DNA from: Hordeum vulgare subsp. vulgare
Taxonomy: Eukaryota > Streptophyta > Magnoliopsida > Poales > Poaceae
Assembly (NCBI RefSeq): GCF_904849725.1
Contig: NC_058519.1
Span: 185,927,703 to 185,991,702 of the forward strand
Length of the DNA: 64,000 nt
Reading direction: 5' to 3'
Positions 35,015 to 46,006 of the stretch are shown one piece after another (position 1 is the stretch's first letter; every line of letters begins with the position of its first letter). The position numbers and the translations under genes are program-made. A model generated the notes under the pieces. That model did no database searches and was not told where the DNA came from. It saw only the letters and a program-made list of their open reading frames with translations.

Positions 35015-35572
35015 TGATGGGGTTATAGTCCCAGGGTAGGGTTATAGGCCTGCCTTATAAGTCCTACCCAAGGACTACCCTTCATAAGGGACAAGGCCCT
35101 TAACCAGTTCCGACTGAATTAAGAACTTCCCATCATCCAGTCGGTGACGATTCCCCCATCATCCAGTCCGAAACGAGCATTCGGAGCATATTAAACTTAC
35201 CGACTGGATTCCACTCTGTATATCGTAACCTCCCTGGAGGGCAACGGTCATACGTTTTCATACACCATTATTAGCATTTAAGGCATACATTACCCGTAAT
35301 GTAAACATTTATTCGCCACTACTCCACCCCTATGCACCGGACCGTTGTGAAGGGCAGCGCACTCTATATAAGCCGCCCTTCCCCACTGGTGCAGGGGTTG
35401 GCATTTCACTGTACTCTATATTACACTCGACATTAAGCTCCCAAGAGCACTGAGACGTAGGGCTTTTACCTCCACCATAGAGGGGCCTGAACTCATACAA
35501 CCTAGCTGTAGCTAAGGCTCTGCCCATCCTTTCGTACCCTACACATCTACTGTCAGACTTATACCCACGACA
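35015..35572 (+). repeat. 3' LTR of element A
   Basis: 558 bp, ending CCCACGACA, followed by the right duplication CTTGC at 35573-35577. Confidence 0.95.
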
Positions 35573-35577
35573 CTTGC

Positions 35578-35926
35578 CACTGGTTATTTCACTGGCCAGG
35601 TATGAGAGAACGGGATATGGTGAAGAGTAACTTGGTGATGTTCCTGCGAGCTAGGACGCTTCCCAGTCAGAATGCCTGTAGGTTAAGACCGATGGCATGG
35701 GTTCACGCTTTCGACCAATATTCCCACTATTGGTCGAGTTTGGTGTGTTGGCCCTCAAGGCCTATATACGTAAGACTTGACCGCAATGGTCATTTATTGT
35801 ATGAAACGGTATATATGGATGTAAGACTCTTGTTATTTAGTTTCTGTGTGTTCGGTCAGCATTGATCTCTGGGATCACTGAACACGTTCATTCGGCGATC
35901 TCGACCCGTAAGTTGGGGTCCCCACA
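35578..35926 (+). repeat. 3' LTR of the LARD, part 2
   Basis: This 349-bp block resumes the LARD LTR after element A (CACTGGTTATTTCACTG) and ends CCCCACA, followed by the duplication CATGA at 35927-35931. Confidence 0.9.
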
Positions 35927-35931
35927 CATGA

Positions 35932-36128
35932 TCAGGAAACCATGACCATCTATTGATCAACGAGCTATCCAACTAGAGGCTCACTAGGGATATGTTGTGG
36001 TCTATGTATTCACACATGTATTACGGTTTCCGGTTAATACAATTGTAGCATGAACAATAGACAATTATCATGAACAAGGAAATATAATAATAACCAGTTT
36101 ATTATTGCCTCTAGGGCATATTTCCAAC
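35932..36128 (-). repeat. Angela/BARE/WIS-like Copia 3' LTR, proximal part
   Basis: On the minus strand it starts TGTTGGAAATATGCCCTAGA at 36128, the signature beginning of Angela/BARE/WIS LTRs, preceded by the matching purine tract CAAGTGGGAGAC. It continues, beyond the LARD, at 9298. Confidence 0.9.
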
Positions 36129-37046
36129 AGTCTCCCACTTGCACTAGAGTCAATAATCTAGTTCACATCACTATGTGATTGCAATGAATCTAACACCTAT
36201 ACAGTTCTGGGGCTTGATCATGTCTTGCTTGTGAGAGAAGTCTTAGTCAATGGGTCTAAACCTTTCAGATCCGTGAGTGCTTTACAAATATCTATGCCAT
36301 CCTATAGATCAGCTATCACGCGCCATTTGGAAACATTCCAAATGACTGCTCCACTATACGAATCCGGTTGACGACTTAGAGTCATCCGAATTAGTGACAA
36401 AGTTTGCATCGTCGTAATCCTTTACGACAAACTCTTTTACCACCTCCATAATCGAGAAAAAATTACTTAGTCCACTAGTAACTAAGGATAACTTTGACCG
36501 CTATCCAGTGATTCATTCCTGGATCACTCTTGTACCCCTTGACTGACTCATGGAAGGCACACTTCAGGTGCAGTACACAGCATAGCATACTATAGAGCCA
36601 ACGGCTAATGCATAGGGGACGACCTTCATCCTTCTTCTGTCGTGGTCAGATTTTAAGTCTTACTCAATATTCACACCTCATAACACAGCCAAGAACTCTT
36701 TCTTTGCCGATCTATTTTTGAACTCCTTCAAAATCTTTATCATGGTATGTATTCATTGAAAGTACTATCAAGCATTTTGATCTATCTTTATAGATCTTGA
36801 TGCTCAATGTTCATGTAGCTCAATCCAGGTTTTCCTTTGATAAACACTTTTCAAACAACCCTATATGCTTTCTAGAAATTCTACATCATTTCCAATCAAC
36901 AATATGTCAACCACATATACTTATCAGAAATTATATAGTGCTCCCACTCACCTCTTTGGAAATACAAGTTTCTCATAAACCTTGTATAAACCCAAAAACT
37001 TTGAGCATCTCATCAAAGCGTATATTCCAACTCCGAGATGCGTGGT
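36129..37046 (-). pseudogene. pol: decayed Copia pol (Angela-like), RT/RNase H part
   Basis: The minus strand keeps islands of Copia reverse transcriptase sequence, such as FDEMLKVFGFIQG near the right edge, IKIYKDRSKCLI in the middle, and phrases recalling SIMYAMLCT, but these are scattered over frames with many stops and deletions. Parts of RNase H are missing. It reads toward the LTR at 36128, so it belongs to the same minus-strand Angela-like element. Its right end is cut by the Athila-type LTR at 37047. Confidence 0.7.
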
Positions 37047-37394
37047 TGATATGTCAAAAACGTATCTATAATTTCTGTTTGTTCCATGCTTTTTTGGGTG
37101 ACATTGTTATATGTTTTCCTACAATTTTACACCTTTTTACACATATTTGGACTAACCTACTAACTCAGTGCACCCAGTGCCAGTTTCTGTCTGCTGATGT
37201 CTTTTAATTGTAGGGACTTTACCCCAATTTTCAGAGCCCCAAAAATCCCGAGAAAAATATATAAAAATCAGTGTGAGGGAAGCTTCACGAAGCATCAAGG
37301 TGGGCCAGAGGGGAGCCAGCCCTGCCCAGGCGACCACCCTGCGCGGCCCCCCTCCTGGCCGCGCCACCAGGCCGCTTGGGTGGAGGGTCCACCC
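37047..37394 (+). repeat. 5' LTR of element D, part 1
   Basis: It starts TGATATGTC within decayed Copia pol and ends CACCC (37390-37394), the left duplication of element C. It contains the phrase GGGACTTTACCCCAATTTTC and GC-rich sequence. Confidence 0.75.
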
Positions 37395-37941
37395 TATTGA
37401 GGATATTACCTGCGGTATGACCCGCCCTAATGGGCCGAGTCAGGAAAGTGGTGACTCATACATACATGACCAACATAAGCCTTGGTTTGAGCCTGGGCGT
37501 GTTGGGAGATCTTGTAAGAAGGCCGCCACGGCCCATGAGTCGGCTGGCGGTTCAAGAATGACAAAGAAGATAAGCCGCCAAGGAGTTTTCGTTGGCTTGA
37601 GGTACAAGACGACTTAGAGATAAGGAAGGCCACGATTTGTAACGTGGCCAGGACTTTGTAAACCCTGGGGCCTCGGCCTGTATATAAAGGCGAGTCTCTG
37701 GGACAAATAGATCAAGTTAGAAATCATTGAGAGCTAGGTCAGGCGAGTTACGCCCTCCTTGTAATCGAATCCACCATCAATATACACAAGCAGGACGTAG
37801 GCTTTTACCTCGACACGAGGGGCCGAACCTGGGTAAATCTGAGTCTCGCTTCCGCTCACCCACTTTGAGTCGCCACCAAGGTGCGATGGATCCTTCACTA
37901 AGTCCTTTCACGAGGACATCTGCCGTGACAAAACCAGAACA
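37395..37941 (+). repeat. 5' LTR of element C
   Basis: 547 bp; its first bases TATTGAGG are a mutated TGTTGGGG (intact in the 3' LTR). It ends AACCAGAACA. A TATA box TATATAAA lies at 37681-37688. Confidence 0.9.
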
Positions 37942-37943
37942 GT

Positions 37944-37961
37944 TGGTGCCTACCATGGGGC
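37944..37961 (+). promoter_or_regulatory. primer binding site of C (Lys-tRNA type)
   Basis: TGGTGCCTACCATGGGGC begins 2 bp after the LTR and resembles the site of element A (15 of 18 positions). The ATG within it (37955) opens a frame MGHAHGGVEF and may start gag, as in A. Confidence 0.6.
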
Positions 37962-40060
37962 ATGCGCATGGTGGAGTTGAGTTCTCAAAGGGAGACCTTC
38001 CAAGGTCAGGAGCCTACGCGATCGGCATCATGACGAAAAGCCGTCGTGGAAAATACTACATCGACAACTTGCATTGGGGGCCTTAAACCGATTCAATCAA
38101 ATCTAGATACAGGGTCCCCTTCGGCAAGATCCACGTCTTCATCAGCAAGTTTGGGGCGCCCGTACCTAAGCCGGACACCTTCACCGACATCATCGAGCTG
38201 GCCCGGTACGCCCATCCCACCAAACATCAGGTCAGGGGATGCCACGCCTTCGTTGGTTTTATGCAGGGAACCGACCTGCCGGACATGCCGGTAGTCCAGG
38301 AGATCACCCCCGTCAACTCAGACGACGAGTCATCTATGGGCGACACACATTCAATCTACCCTCTCTATGAGGGACAACTTGGAGGGTTACCGCAAGCGGC
38401 AAATTCGGAGGACTTTGCAGGACCACATCGACAAGTCTCCATCTACATGGCAGTGGCAGCACCGCCTCAGCCAAACCCGACGGGTAACAACGAGCCATGC
38501 GGGTCGTCAAAAGCTCCGGCTCAGGCCATGGTAGACCTAGCAGCAGAGACAACCAAACTCATGGTGATCGCTGTGACAACAGAGAACCAGGAAACAATCA
38601 ACGCCGAACTGGCGAAGCTGAGGGAGGAGATGGCCAAGATTCACGGGACATGGAAGCGGAAGCCGCCAGGGTGGCAACCCAGCAGGCCCAGATCACCGCG
38701 GAGACGGAGCGTTTGAATATTGAAGGCTGGCGGCTTGAGAGACAACAGCGTGCCTCAGATGCGATCCACCAGAGGAGACATCATGGCCGCCTCCCGGCTG
38801 ATCTAAACCCGACTCGCCTCTTCGACAGTCCACATACCCCCGGTACGGGACCTGATCGACCTTGGCAGGCCGCTCCAGGAGACGATCCGGCTCGGCCGCT
38901 GCCTAACCCGCAGTCGCCTCAGCCAACAGAGGCTCGTGCGCCCCGTTTCCACACACCACACGGTCACTTCTCGAACCCCGTGGATAATGTGTTGGCGGCA
39001 ACCCGCCACCTAGAGTCTCTTCCGATTTACGGAAACTCCCCGGCTGAAGTGGAGGCGAGAAACGCCATCGAGATGCTAAAACGGCGGTGGTACAACATGT
39101 GCAATATTCACATAGCCGCGACCGGCTACACTCCATGCCCGGGCGAGTCACACCAGGAGTCGCCCTGATGACCTACCTGCGATAACCAGGGAGCAACGGT
39201 GCCTCCCGCGGACCAACCTGCCCGGGATGCCCAATACACGGGCTCAAGATCTTGTGGATGCAGCGCGAGCCGCCCGACTGATGGAGACGACAGCTGCGGC
39301 GGGTCAAGGCTATCCAGCTTACACCCAGCCTCCTCCCGCGTTGGCCGATACAGGCGTTAGGCACGTTAGGGTGCCCTGTCTAACGCCCGCCCTCCGCAAT
39401 GAGAGTATGCCAAAAGATTTCAAAGGACTGAGAAAGGTACCCAATTACACACAAGATCTCGAGCCAGGATCGTGGATCGAAAGTTACGAGCTTGCAATGG
39501 ATATGCTCGACGTGAACGAGACGGCCTGCGCTAAGTATTTCACCATGATGCTCGAGGGAATGGTGCGCACATGGTTGAAAAACCTGCCGCCCAATTCCAT
39601 CAACACCTGGGCCGAGTTGAAGGAATGTTTCATCAAAAATTTCCGAGGAACCTGTAAACGCCCGATGACCATTGTTGACCTGCAACTCTGCGTCCAACAC
39701 CCGGATGAGTCGGCCCATTACTAGACACGCCGGGTTGCAGAGGTCATCCATTCATCAGACGACATCTCGGCGGCTCACGCAGTGCTAATTCTGGAGAAAA
39801 ATTGTCATTACGAGCCTGTGGTGCTGAAGCTCGGGCGGCTCAAGCGTAAGGTGCAGGACATGGGCGAGTTGATGGACACCTTGACCAGGTACGCCGAGTC
39901 AGACGACACTAAAGACCCCGGGGAAGACGACGACAAGGTTAGCACCGCCAGGAGAGGCGAGTCGTCAAATGGCCACTCCCAATTCCAAGGGCGGAGCAAC
40001 CACAACCATGCGGGACAAAGTAAAAAAGAGATAGCAGGAAGGCGTCACGGACTTCGTCGC
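37955..40060 (+). pseudogene. gag: gag of element C, broken
   Basis: Conserved segments appear in shifting frames: an N-terminal part (FTDIIELARYAHPTKH, then MQGTDLPDMPVVQ at 38261), a charged coiled region (about 38560-38720), a Pro-rich linker, and the retrotransposon gag domain (39400-39724: SYELAMDMLDVNE, MVRTWLKNLPPNSINTWAEL, NFRGTCKRPMT). TAG at 39722-39724 interrupts it; the same frame resumes to 40060. Beyond it, 40061-40640 holds only out-of-frame remnants rich in Gln and Gly. It is clearly non-functional. Confidence 0.75.
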
Positions 40061-40640
40061 TAATACTAACGCTGGCAATGGAAACCAACGTCAGAAGAAA
40101 AGGGGCTTCAGCGGGAAGAAACCACACAACTATCATGAGATGCTCAAAGGCCCCTCCCCACAGCACACCACTGCCGAAGGGCCGTCTACCCACTATTGGG
40201 AGGATTGCTATGTGATGCAGGAATTCCGAGCTAAGGCACTCAAGAAAGGTCAAGGAGGTGACCAAGGTGGACGTCAGGAACAGTTCGGCATGCCCGGGCC
40301 ACACCGAAGCCCGTTCGGTGGGTTCCCTAACCCGGGCCCGCAGGGCGGGTCATAGTCTAACGTCGGGTAGTACCAAGTTCACAATCATCAGCGGTACAAC
40401 ACACAAGGTGTGTTTCAGCAACCGCCCCCACAAGGTGATCCCCAGCAACAGGATGACAGTGGCTGCTTTCAGAATAATCCTAAGCAGTTGAACAGCGGGC
40501 AATATCACGTGTTCACCACCAGCACTTGCAAACGGGAGCAAAAGGTGAAACACAGATCCTTTAGCGTGGTTGAGCTGGCGCTCCCTAGGTACCTCAATTG
40601 GTCTGAACAGCCCATTATCTAGAGTAGGGAAGATCACCCA

Positions 40641-41263
40641 CCCCGGGTTGATAATTCCAGCGACTTGGCTTTGGTCGTGGCTCCCCAGGTCGGAGGTTAC
40701 ACCCTTTCCAAGGTCTTTATGGATGGTGGCAACAGCATTAACATCTTATACTTCGATACCTTTCGGCGAATGAATTTCTCAGAAGAAGACTTGATGCCAT
40801 CTTCCACGGCCTTCCACGGTATTGTTCCGGGTAAGTCGGCATACCCTGTTGGGTGAATCAAACATAACGTAGCTTTCGGCATGGAGTCTAATTATAAGAG
40901 CCCTTATCACGCGTTGTTCGAAAGACCAGATTATGCTCGATTCATGGCCTGCCCATGTTACGTTTACCTCAAGCTCAAAATGCCCGGCCCTAAGAGGACT
41001 ATTACGACCAATGGGGACAGGAAGATAGCCCTAGAATGCGAGGAAGGAGACGTGGCTTATGCCGAGTCGGCTTGCGCAGCCGAGGAACTCAAGTTTCACC
41101 AAGCCATTGTTGACCCGACAGATATGACACCACTCAAGAGACCCACAGTCGACTCAGAGCCTCCCCTCAAGTTTAAGCCGACGGATGACACAAAGGTGGT
41201 AGACTTCACGCCTGGCGACTCAACCAAGCAGTTCACCATTGGGACGGGTCTGGATGCCAAATA
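40641..41263 (+). pseudogene. pol: protease of element C
   Basis: The active-site motif is DGGN (40722-40733) in KVFMDGGNSINILYFDTF; the catalytic Asp-Gly-Gly is kept with Asn in place of the usual Ser. The following FHGIVPGKSAYPVG is typical. TGA near 40855 cuts the frame; it continues with RPDYARFMACPCYVYLKLKM and ends before the RT at TAG 41262-41264. Confidence 0.75.
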
Positions 41264-41264
41264 G

Positions 41265-43080
41265 GAAAGCACGCTCATCGAATTCATCTGTGAGAATCGG
41301 GACATCTTTGCATGGAAACCTTCAGACATGCCAGGTGTGCCGAGAGAATTCACTGAGCACCATCTAAATATTGACCCTAACATAAAGCCGGTTCGACAGT
41401 ATCTTCGCCGGTTTGATGAAGAACGACGTAAGGAAATTGGGGAGGAAGTCGCCCGGCTTTTGGCCGTTGGGTTCATTGTTGAGGTTTTCCATCCTGAATG
41501 GTTGGCAAACCCTGTCTTGGTGTTAAAGAAGAATGGCACTTTCCGCATGTGCATCGACTACAACGACCTCAACAGGGCCTGCCCAAAGGATCCTTTCGCC
41601 CTTCCCCGCAGTGATCAAATCATTGACTCTACGGCGGGTTGCGAGCGGTTATGCTTTCTAGATGCTTACTTAGGATACCACCAGATCAAGATGGATGTGG
41701 CGGACCAGGAGAAAACATCCTTCATAACCGCCTTTGGAGCCTTTTGTTACGTGTCGATGCTGTTCAGGCTCAAGAGCGCGGGGGCGACTTATCAATGTTG
41801 CATCCAGAATTGCCTCCACAGCTAGATCGAACGCAATGTTCATGCCTACGTTCACGATATCGTGGTCAGATCCCAGAGGAAGGAATCACTTTTGGAGGAC
41901 AGGGAGACTTTTGACAATTTGCGTGTCTACCAGATGAAACTTAACCTTACCAAATGTGTTTTTGGTGTTCCCGGAGGAAAGCTATTGGGTTTTCTGGTGT
42001 CAGAACGAGGCATCAAAGCTAACCCGGATAAAATTGAGGCGATCACTTCGCTAGGCAAGCCGACCAATATCAATCAAGTTCAGCGCATGGTGGGTCGCAT
42101 CGCGGCTCTAAGCCGTTTCATAAGTTGCCTTGGGGAGAAAGCCATCCCTCATTATCAGCTGCTCAAGAAAATTGATCGTTTGGTTTGGACGGATGAAGCC
42201 AACGAAGCCTTTGAGGCCCTGAAACAACAATTAGCTAAGACACCCGTACTGGCTGCCCCAACTGACAAGGAGCCTATGCTCTTGTACATCGCGGACAATT
42301 CTAAAGCGGTAAGCGTGGCAGTAGTCGCCGAGCGCAGAGAAGAAGGGAAGGAATACCCGGTTCAATGACCAGTCTACTTTATCAGCGAAGTCCTAACCCT
42401 CTCCAAACAGCGCTATCCGCATTGGCAGAAGCTGGTCTTTGGGGTGTTTATGGCGAGTCGGAAGTTGAAACACTACTTTCAAGAGAATCATATCATGGGG
42501 GTTAGTTCAGCCCCCCTCGATGATATTATAGAGAATCGAGAAGCGACTGGATGGATTGCCAAGTGGACCATTGAGCTAGGACCTCACCACGTGCGATATA
42601 CCCCTCGCATAGCCATTAAGTCTCAAGCACTAGTGGATTTCATCAACGATTGGACCGAGTTGCAGATTCCAGAAGACAGACCTGATCACACATATTGGAC
42701 CATCCATTTTGACGGGTCTAGGCAACTGGAAGGCTCGGGGGCTGGCATGGTGTTGACTTCGCCTCAGGGTGACAAGTTTTGATATGTCCTTCGAGTCATG
42801 TTCCCATGTACCAACAATGCGGCAGAATATGAAGCTCTGCTCCATGGGTTGCGACTCGCCAAAGATATGAATCTTAGTCGGGTCAGATGTTTGGGTGACT
42901 CAGATCTAGTGGCACAGCATGTTTCTCGCATGTGGGATTCTAGAGATCCCTTAATGGCGGCTTATAGGCAAGCCGTGTCGGACGTGGAGGGTCATTTTCA
43001 TGGCTATCAGGTGGATCACATTGATTGTTGACTTAATGAGGCGGCGGATGCTCTTTCACGCCTCGGTTCACAGCGTAAGC
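41265..43080 (+). pseudogene. pol: RT and RNase H of element C
   Basis: RT motifs include MPGVPREFTEH (41328), MCIDYNDLNRACPKDPF and FLDAYLGYHQI. The catalytic motif reads YVHD (41847-41858) instead of YVDD, so polymerase activity would be lost. TAG at 41823-41825 and TGA at 42366-42368 cut it. RNase H has HFDGSRQLEGSGAG (Asp at 42711), NNAAEYEALLHGL and LGDSDLV, with further stops at about 42781 and 43029. The spacer with LNEAADALSRLGS ends the region. Confidence 0.85.
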
Positions 43081-44352
43081 CGGTTCCCCCTAATGTCTTT
43101 TTGGATGTATAGCATAACCCATCAGTAAGGCTGCCTTCAGAGGAAGACTTGGCAGTCCGTGATCCAGAGTCTCAACTTGTGGCGGCTCTCTGTGCTACCC
43201 CGGATTGGGAAATCCCCTACATGGCGTATCTGGCACGAGGCGAGTTACCTGCTGATGAGTTGTTGGCCCGCCAGATCGTCCGTCGATGCAAGTCCATGGT
43301 CATACATGATGGCGAGTTGCACAAGCGAAGCACTTCTGGAGTATTTTAAAGGTGTGTCTCTTCTGAGGAAGGGTGTGCGATTCTTCACGAGATTCATGCA
43401 GGCGACTATGGTCATCATGCCGGGTCACGCTCCCTGGTATCCAAAGCCTTTAGCCATGGGTTTTACTAGCTGACGGCTCATGTGGATGCTGAGGATATAG
43501 TTCGTCGATGTGATGGTTGCCAAAAATTTGGGCGTTAGATGCATGTGTCGGCCGAGGAATTACGGATGATCCCAATCACATGGCCGGTCTAGGGGCTGGA
43601 CATGGTTGGTACTTTCAAAATGTCTTCCAATAAAAGACTCACCTGTTGGTGGCGGTTGACAAGTTTACCAAGTGGGTTGAAGCAGAACCGGTTAGTAGCT
43701 GTGATGCAGACACGACCGTCAAGTTCCTGAAGAATTTGATTTTCCGCTTTGGGCATCCTCATAGTATCATTACTGATAATGGTACTAACTTATCGAAAGG
43801 TGCTATGCAAGAGTTTTGCACAAGGGAACACATCCGGCTTGACATTTCTGCAGTTGCTCACCCTCAGTCCGATGGACACGCAGGGAGGGCAAATCAAGAA
43901 ATACTATGAGGAATCAGGCCCCGGCTTATGGTACGTCTAGAACGTACCCTGGGATGTTGGGTTGGCGAACTGCCTTCAGTTTTATGGAGCATCAGAACCA
44001 CCCCAAATCGATCTACGGGTTTTACTCCCTTTTTCCTGGTCTATGGGGTAGAGGCAGTATTGCCAAGTGACATCAGACACGATTCACCATGAGTCGCTGC
44101 TTATGTGGAGCAAGACAACGAGTTAGCACGTCAAGATTCGTTGGACGCCTTGGAGGAGGAGCGTGATTTGTCCACGTCACGTTCGGTGATTTATCAACAA
44201 GACTTGCGACGATATCACAGCCGCCGAGTCAAGAGTCGATCTTTTCAAGAGGGAGACTTAGTGCTCTGATTGATTCAAAATCATACTGGTATGCATAATC
44301 TATCCCCTCCATGGGAAGGACCGTTTGTCATTGCTACGGCAACAAAAGTCCT
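43081..44352 (+). pseudogene. pol: integrase of element C, N-terminal and core part
   Basis: The zinc-binding region is recognisable (HEIHAGDYGHH, RRCDGCQ). The core retains GLDMVGTF and ITDNGTNL, but the catalytic Glu is replaced by Gly (GGG at 43883-43885 in GHAGRAN). Many TAG/TGA codons interrupt it. The C-terminal domain begins (YQQDLRRYHSRRV, then WEGPFVI) and is split at about 44350 by a foreign LTR; the remainder is at 45881-46006. Confidence 0.8.
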
Positions 44353-45880
44353 TCCCTGGCACTTAGGAATTCTCCTTGTTACTTCTCTGTTTTGCGTTGG
44401 TTTTTCCCTTGAAGAGGAAAGGGTGATGCAGCACAGGAGCAGTAAGTATTTCCCTCACATTGAGAACCAAGGTATCGATCTAGAAGGAGGGCCTCGTCAA
44501 CTCCAGAGTACCTGTGCAAACACAAACAAGCTTGCACCCAACGCTTCAAAGGGGTTGTCAATCCCTTCAAGATTGTTTGCAAAGTGAGATCTGAAGGCGG
44601 AAAGTGCAACGAAGTAGAAAGTGTAAGGCTGAAAATATGGTGTGGAGTAGACCCTGGGGCCATAGTGTTCACTAGAGGCTTCTCTCATAATAGAAAATAT
44701 CATGGTGGGTGAACAAATTACTGTCGAGCAATTGATAGAACCGCGCAAAGTCATGATGATATCTAAGGGAATGATCAGGCATATAGGCATCACGTCCGAG
44801 ACAAGTAGACCGATACTTTCTGCATCTACTACTATTACTCCACACATCGACCACTATCCAGCATGCATCTAGTGTATTGAGTTCATGACGAACAGAGTAA
44901 CGCTTTAAGCAAGATGACATGATGTAGAGAGATAATCTCAAACCAATGATGAAAACCCCATATTTTTACCCTTGATGGCAACTACATGATGCGTGCCTCG
45001 CTACCCCTTCTGTCAATGGGTGAGGTCACCGCATGGTATGAACCCAAAACCAAGCACTTCTCCCATTGCAAGAATCATAGATCTAGTTGGCCAAACAAAA
45101 CCCACAACTCAAACAGAATTACAAGGATATGAAATCATGCATAAGAGAGATCAGAAGAAACTCAAATAATATTCATAGATAATCTGATCATAAATCCACA
45201 ATTCATCGGATCTCGACAAACACACCGCAAAAGAAGATTACATCGGATAGATCTCCATGAAGATCATGGAGAACTTTGTATTGAAGATCCAAGAGAGAGA
45301 AGAAGCCATCTAGTTACTAGCTATGGACTCGTAGGTCTATGGTGATCTACTCACGCATCATCGGAGAGGTCATGGTGTTGATGGAGAAGCCCTCCGTATC
45401 CGAATCCCCCCTACGGCAGGGCACCAGGACGTGCCCCAGATGGGATCTTGCAGAGACAGAAGCTTGCGACAGCGGAAAAGCGATTGCGATGATCTCTTGA
45501 TTTTTTGGGAATATTTGGGAATATATAGGCACAAGACCTAGGTCAGTGGACCTCCAGGGGGCCCACAAGCCTGGATGGCGCCCCCCTGGCCGCGGGGTGG
45601 GGGCTTGTGGGGCCCCTGGAGCTCCTCTAGATTGTCTCCCAAGTTCTCCGATCTTCTTCCGTTCCAAAAAAAATCGTTTCGGGGATTTTCTTCCGTTTGG
45701 ACTCCGTTTCAAAATCTCCTGTGAAAGGGGTCAAAAAGATGGAAAAAACAGGAACTTGCACTTGGCACTGAGTTAATAAGTTAGTCCCAAAAAATAAATA
45801 AAAAGCATGCAAAACATCCAAAGTTTGACAAGATAATAGCATGAAACCATCAAAAATATAGATACGTTGGAGATGTATCA
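44353..45880 (-). mobile_element. single Athila-type LTR (Sabrina/WHAM-like) with a short priming-site tail
   Basis: On the minus strand it begins TGATACATCTCCAACGTATC at 45880 and the LTR ends ...AACA at 44377 (1504 bp). A further 24 bp (44376-44353) resembles the start of an Athila internal region: AGGAGAATTCCT then a short form of the aspartate-tRNA priming site ending CCAGGGA. It is flanked by GTCCT (44348-44352) and GTCAT (45881-45885), a near-perfect 5-bp duplication. Removing it and one duplication joins the integrase frame exactly. It has a TATA motif near 45521. No coding sequence is present. Confidence 0.75.
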
Positions 45881-46006
45881 GTCATTAGCAAGAATCTCCG
45901 TAACGATTCATATTACTTGGTGGATCTTCACCCGGATAGGTCAACGACAGAGGTTCAGACAACTCGCCCACGGAACATCGCCCACTTGCAGCCATACTAT
46001 ACTTAG
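45881..46006 (+). pseudogene. pol: integrase C-terminal end of element C
   Basis: After the inserted LTR the integrase frame resumes as VISKNLRNDSYYLVDLH and ends QPYYT with TAG at 46004-46006, matching the end of the integrase in element A in position and style. Confidence 0.75.

Larger units (their letters stand above)
22810..35572 (+). mobile_element. Gypsy (Tat-type) element A, complete but broken
   Basis: It is flanked by 558-bp LTRs and the duplication CTTGC (22805-22809 and 35573-35577). In order it carries: lysine-tRNA-type priming site, gag, protease, reverse transcriptase, RNase H, integrase, a 70-bp tandem array, an antisense multi-exon gene, polypurine tract, 3' LTR. Gene order and the antisense gene place it in the Tat group. 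I count about 21 differences between its LTRs (~3.8%), mostly transitions. With 1.3e-8 substitutions per site per year this suggests about 1.5 million years. The copy cannot be autonomous because of stops and frameshifts. Confidence 0.85.
9299..35926 (+). mobile_element. Sukkula-like LARD (large retrotransposon derivative), interrupted by element A
   Basis: Two ~5-kb direct repeats, TGTAACACC...CCCCACA, flank a 3.87-kb internal domain with a methionine-tRNA-type priming site and a purine tract. The whole is bounded by the perfect duplication CATGA (9294-9298 and 35927-35931). Removing it restores a continuous Copia LTR. There is no gag-pol, so it must be mobilised in trans. These features (LTR of 4.5-5 kb, 3.5-kb-class internal domain, no pol) fit the barley/wheat LARD Sukkula as I know it. 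The 3' LTR is itself split by Gypsy element A at 22810-35572 (duplication CTTGC). The by-eye difference over the first ~440 bp of the two LTRs is roughly 8%. Confidence 0.8.
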
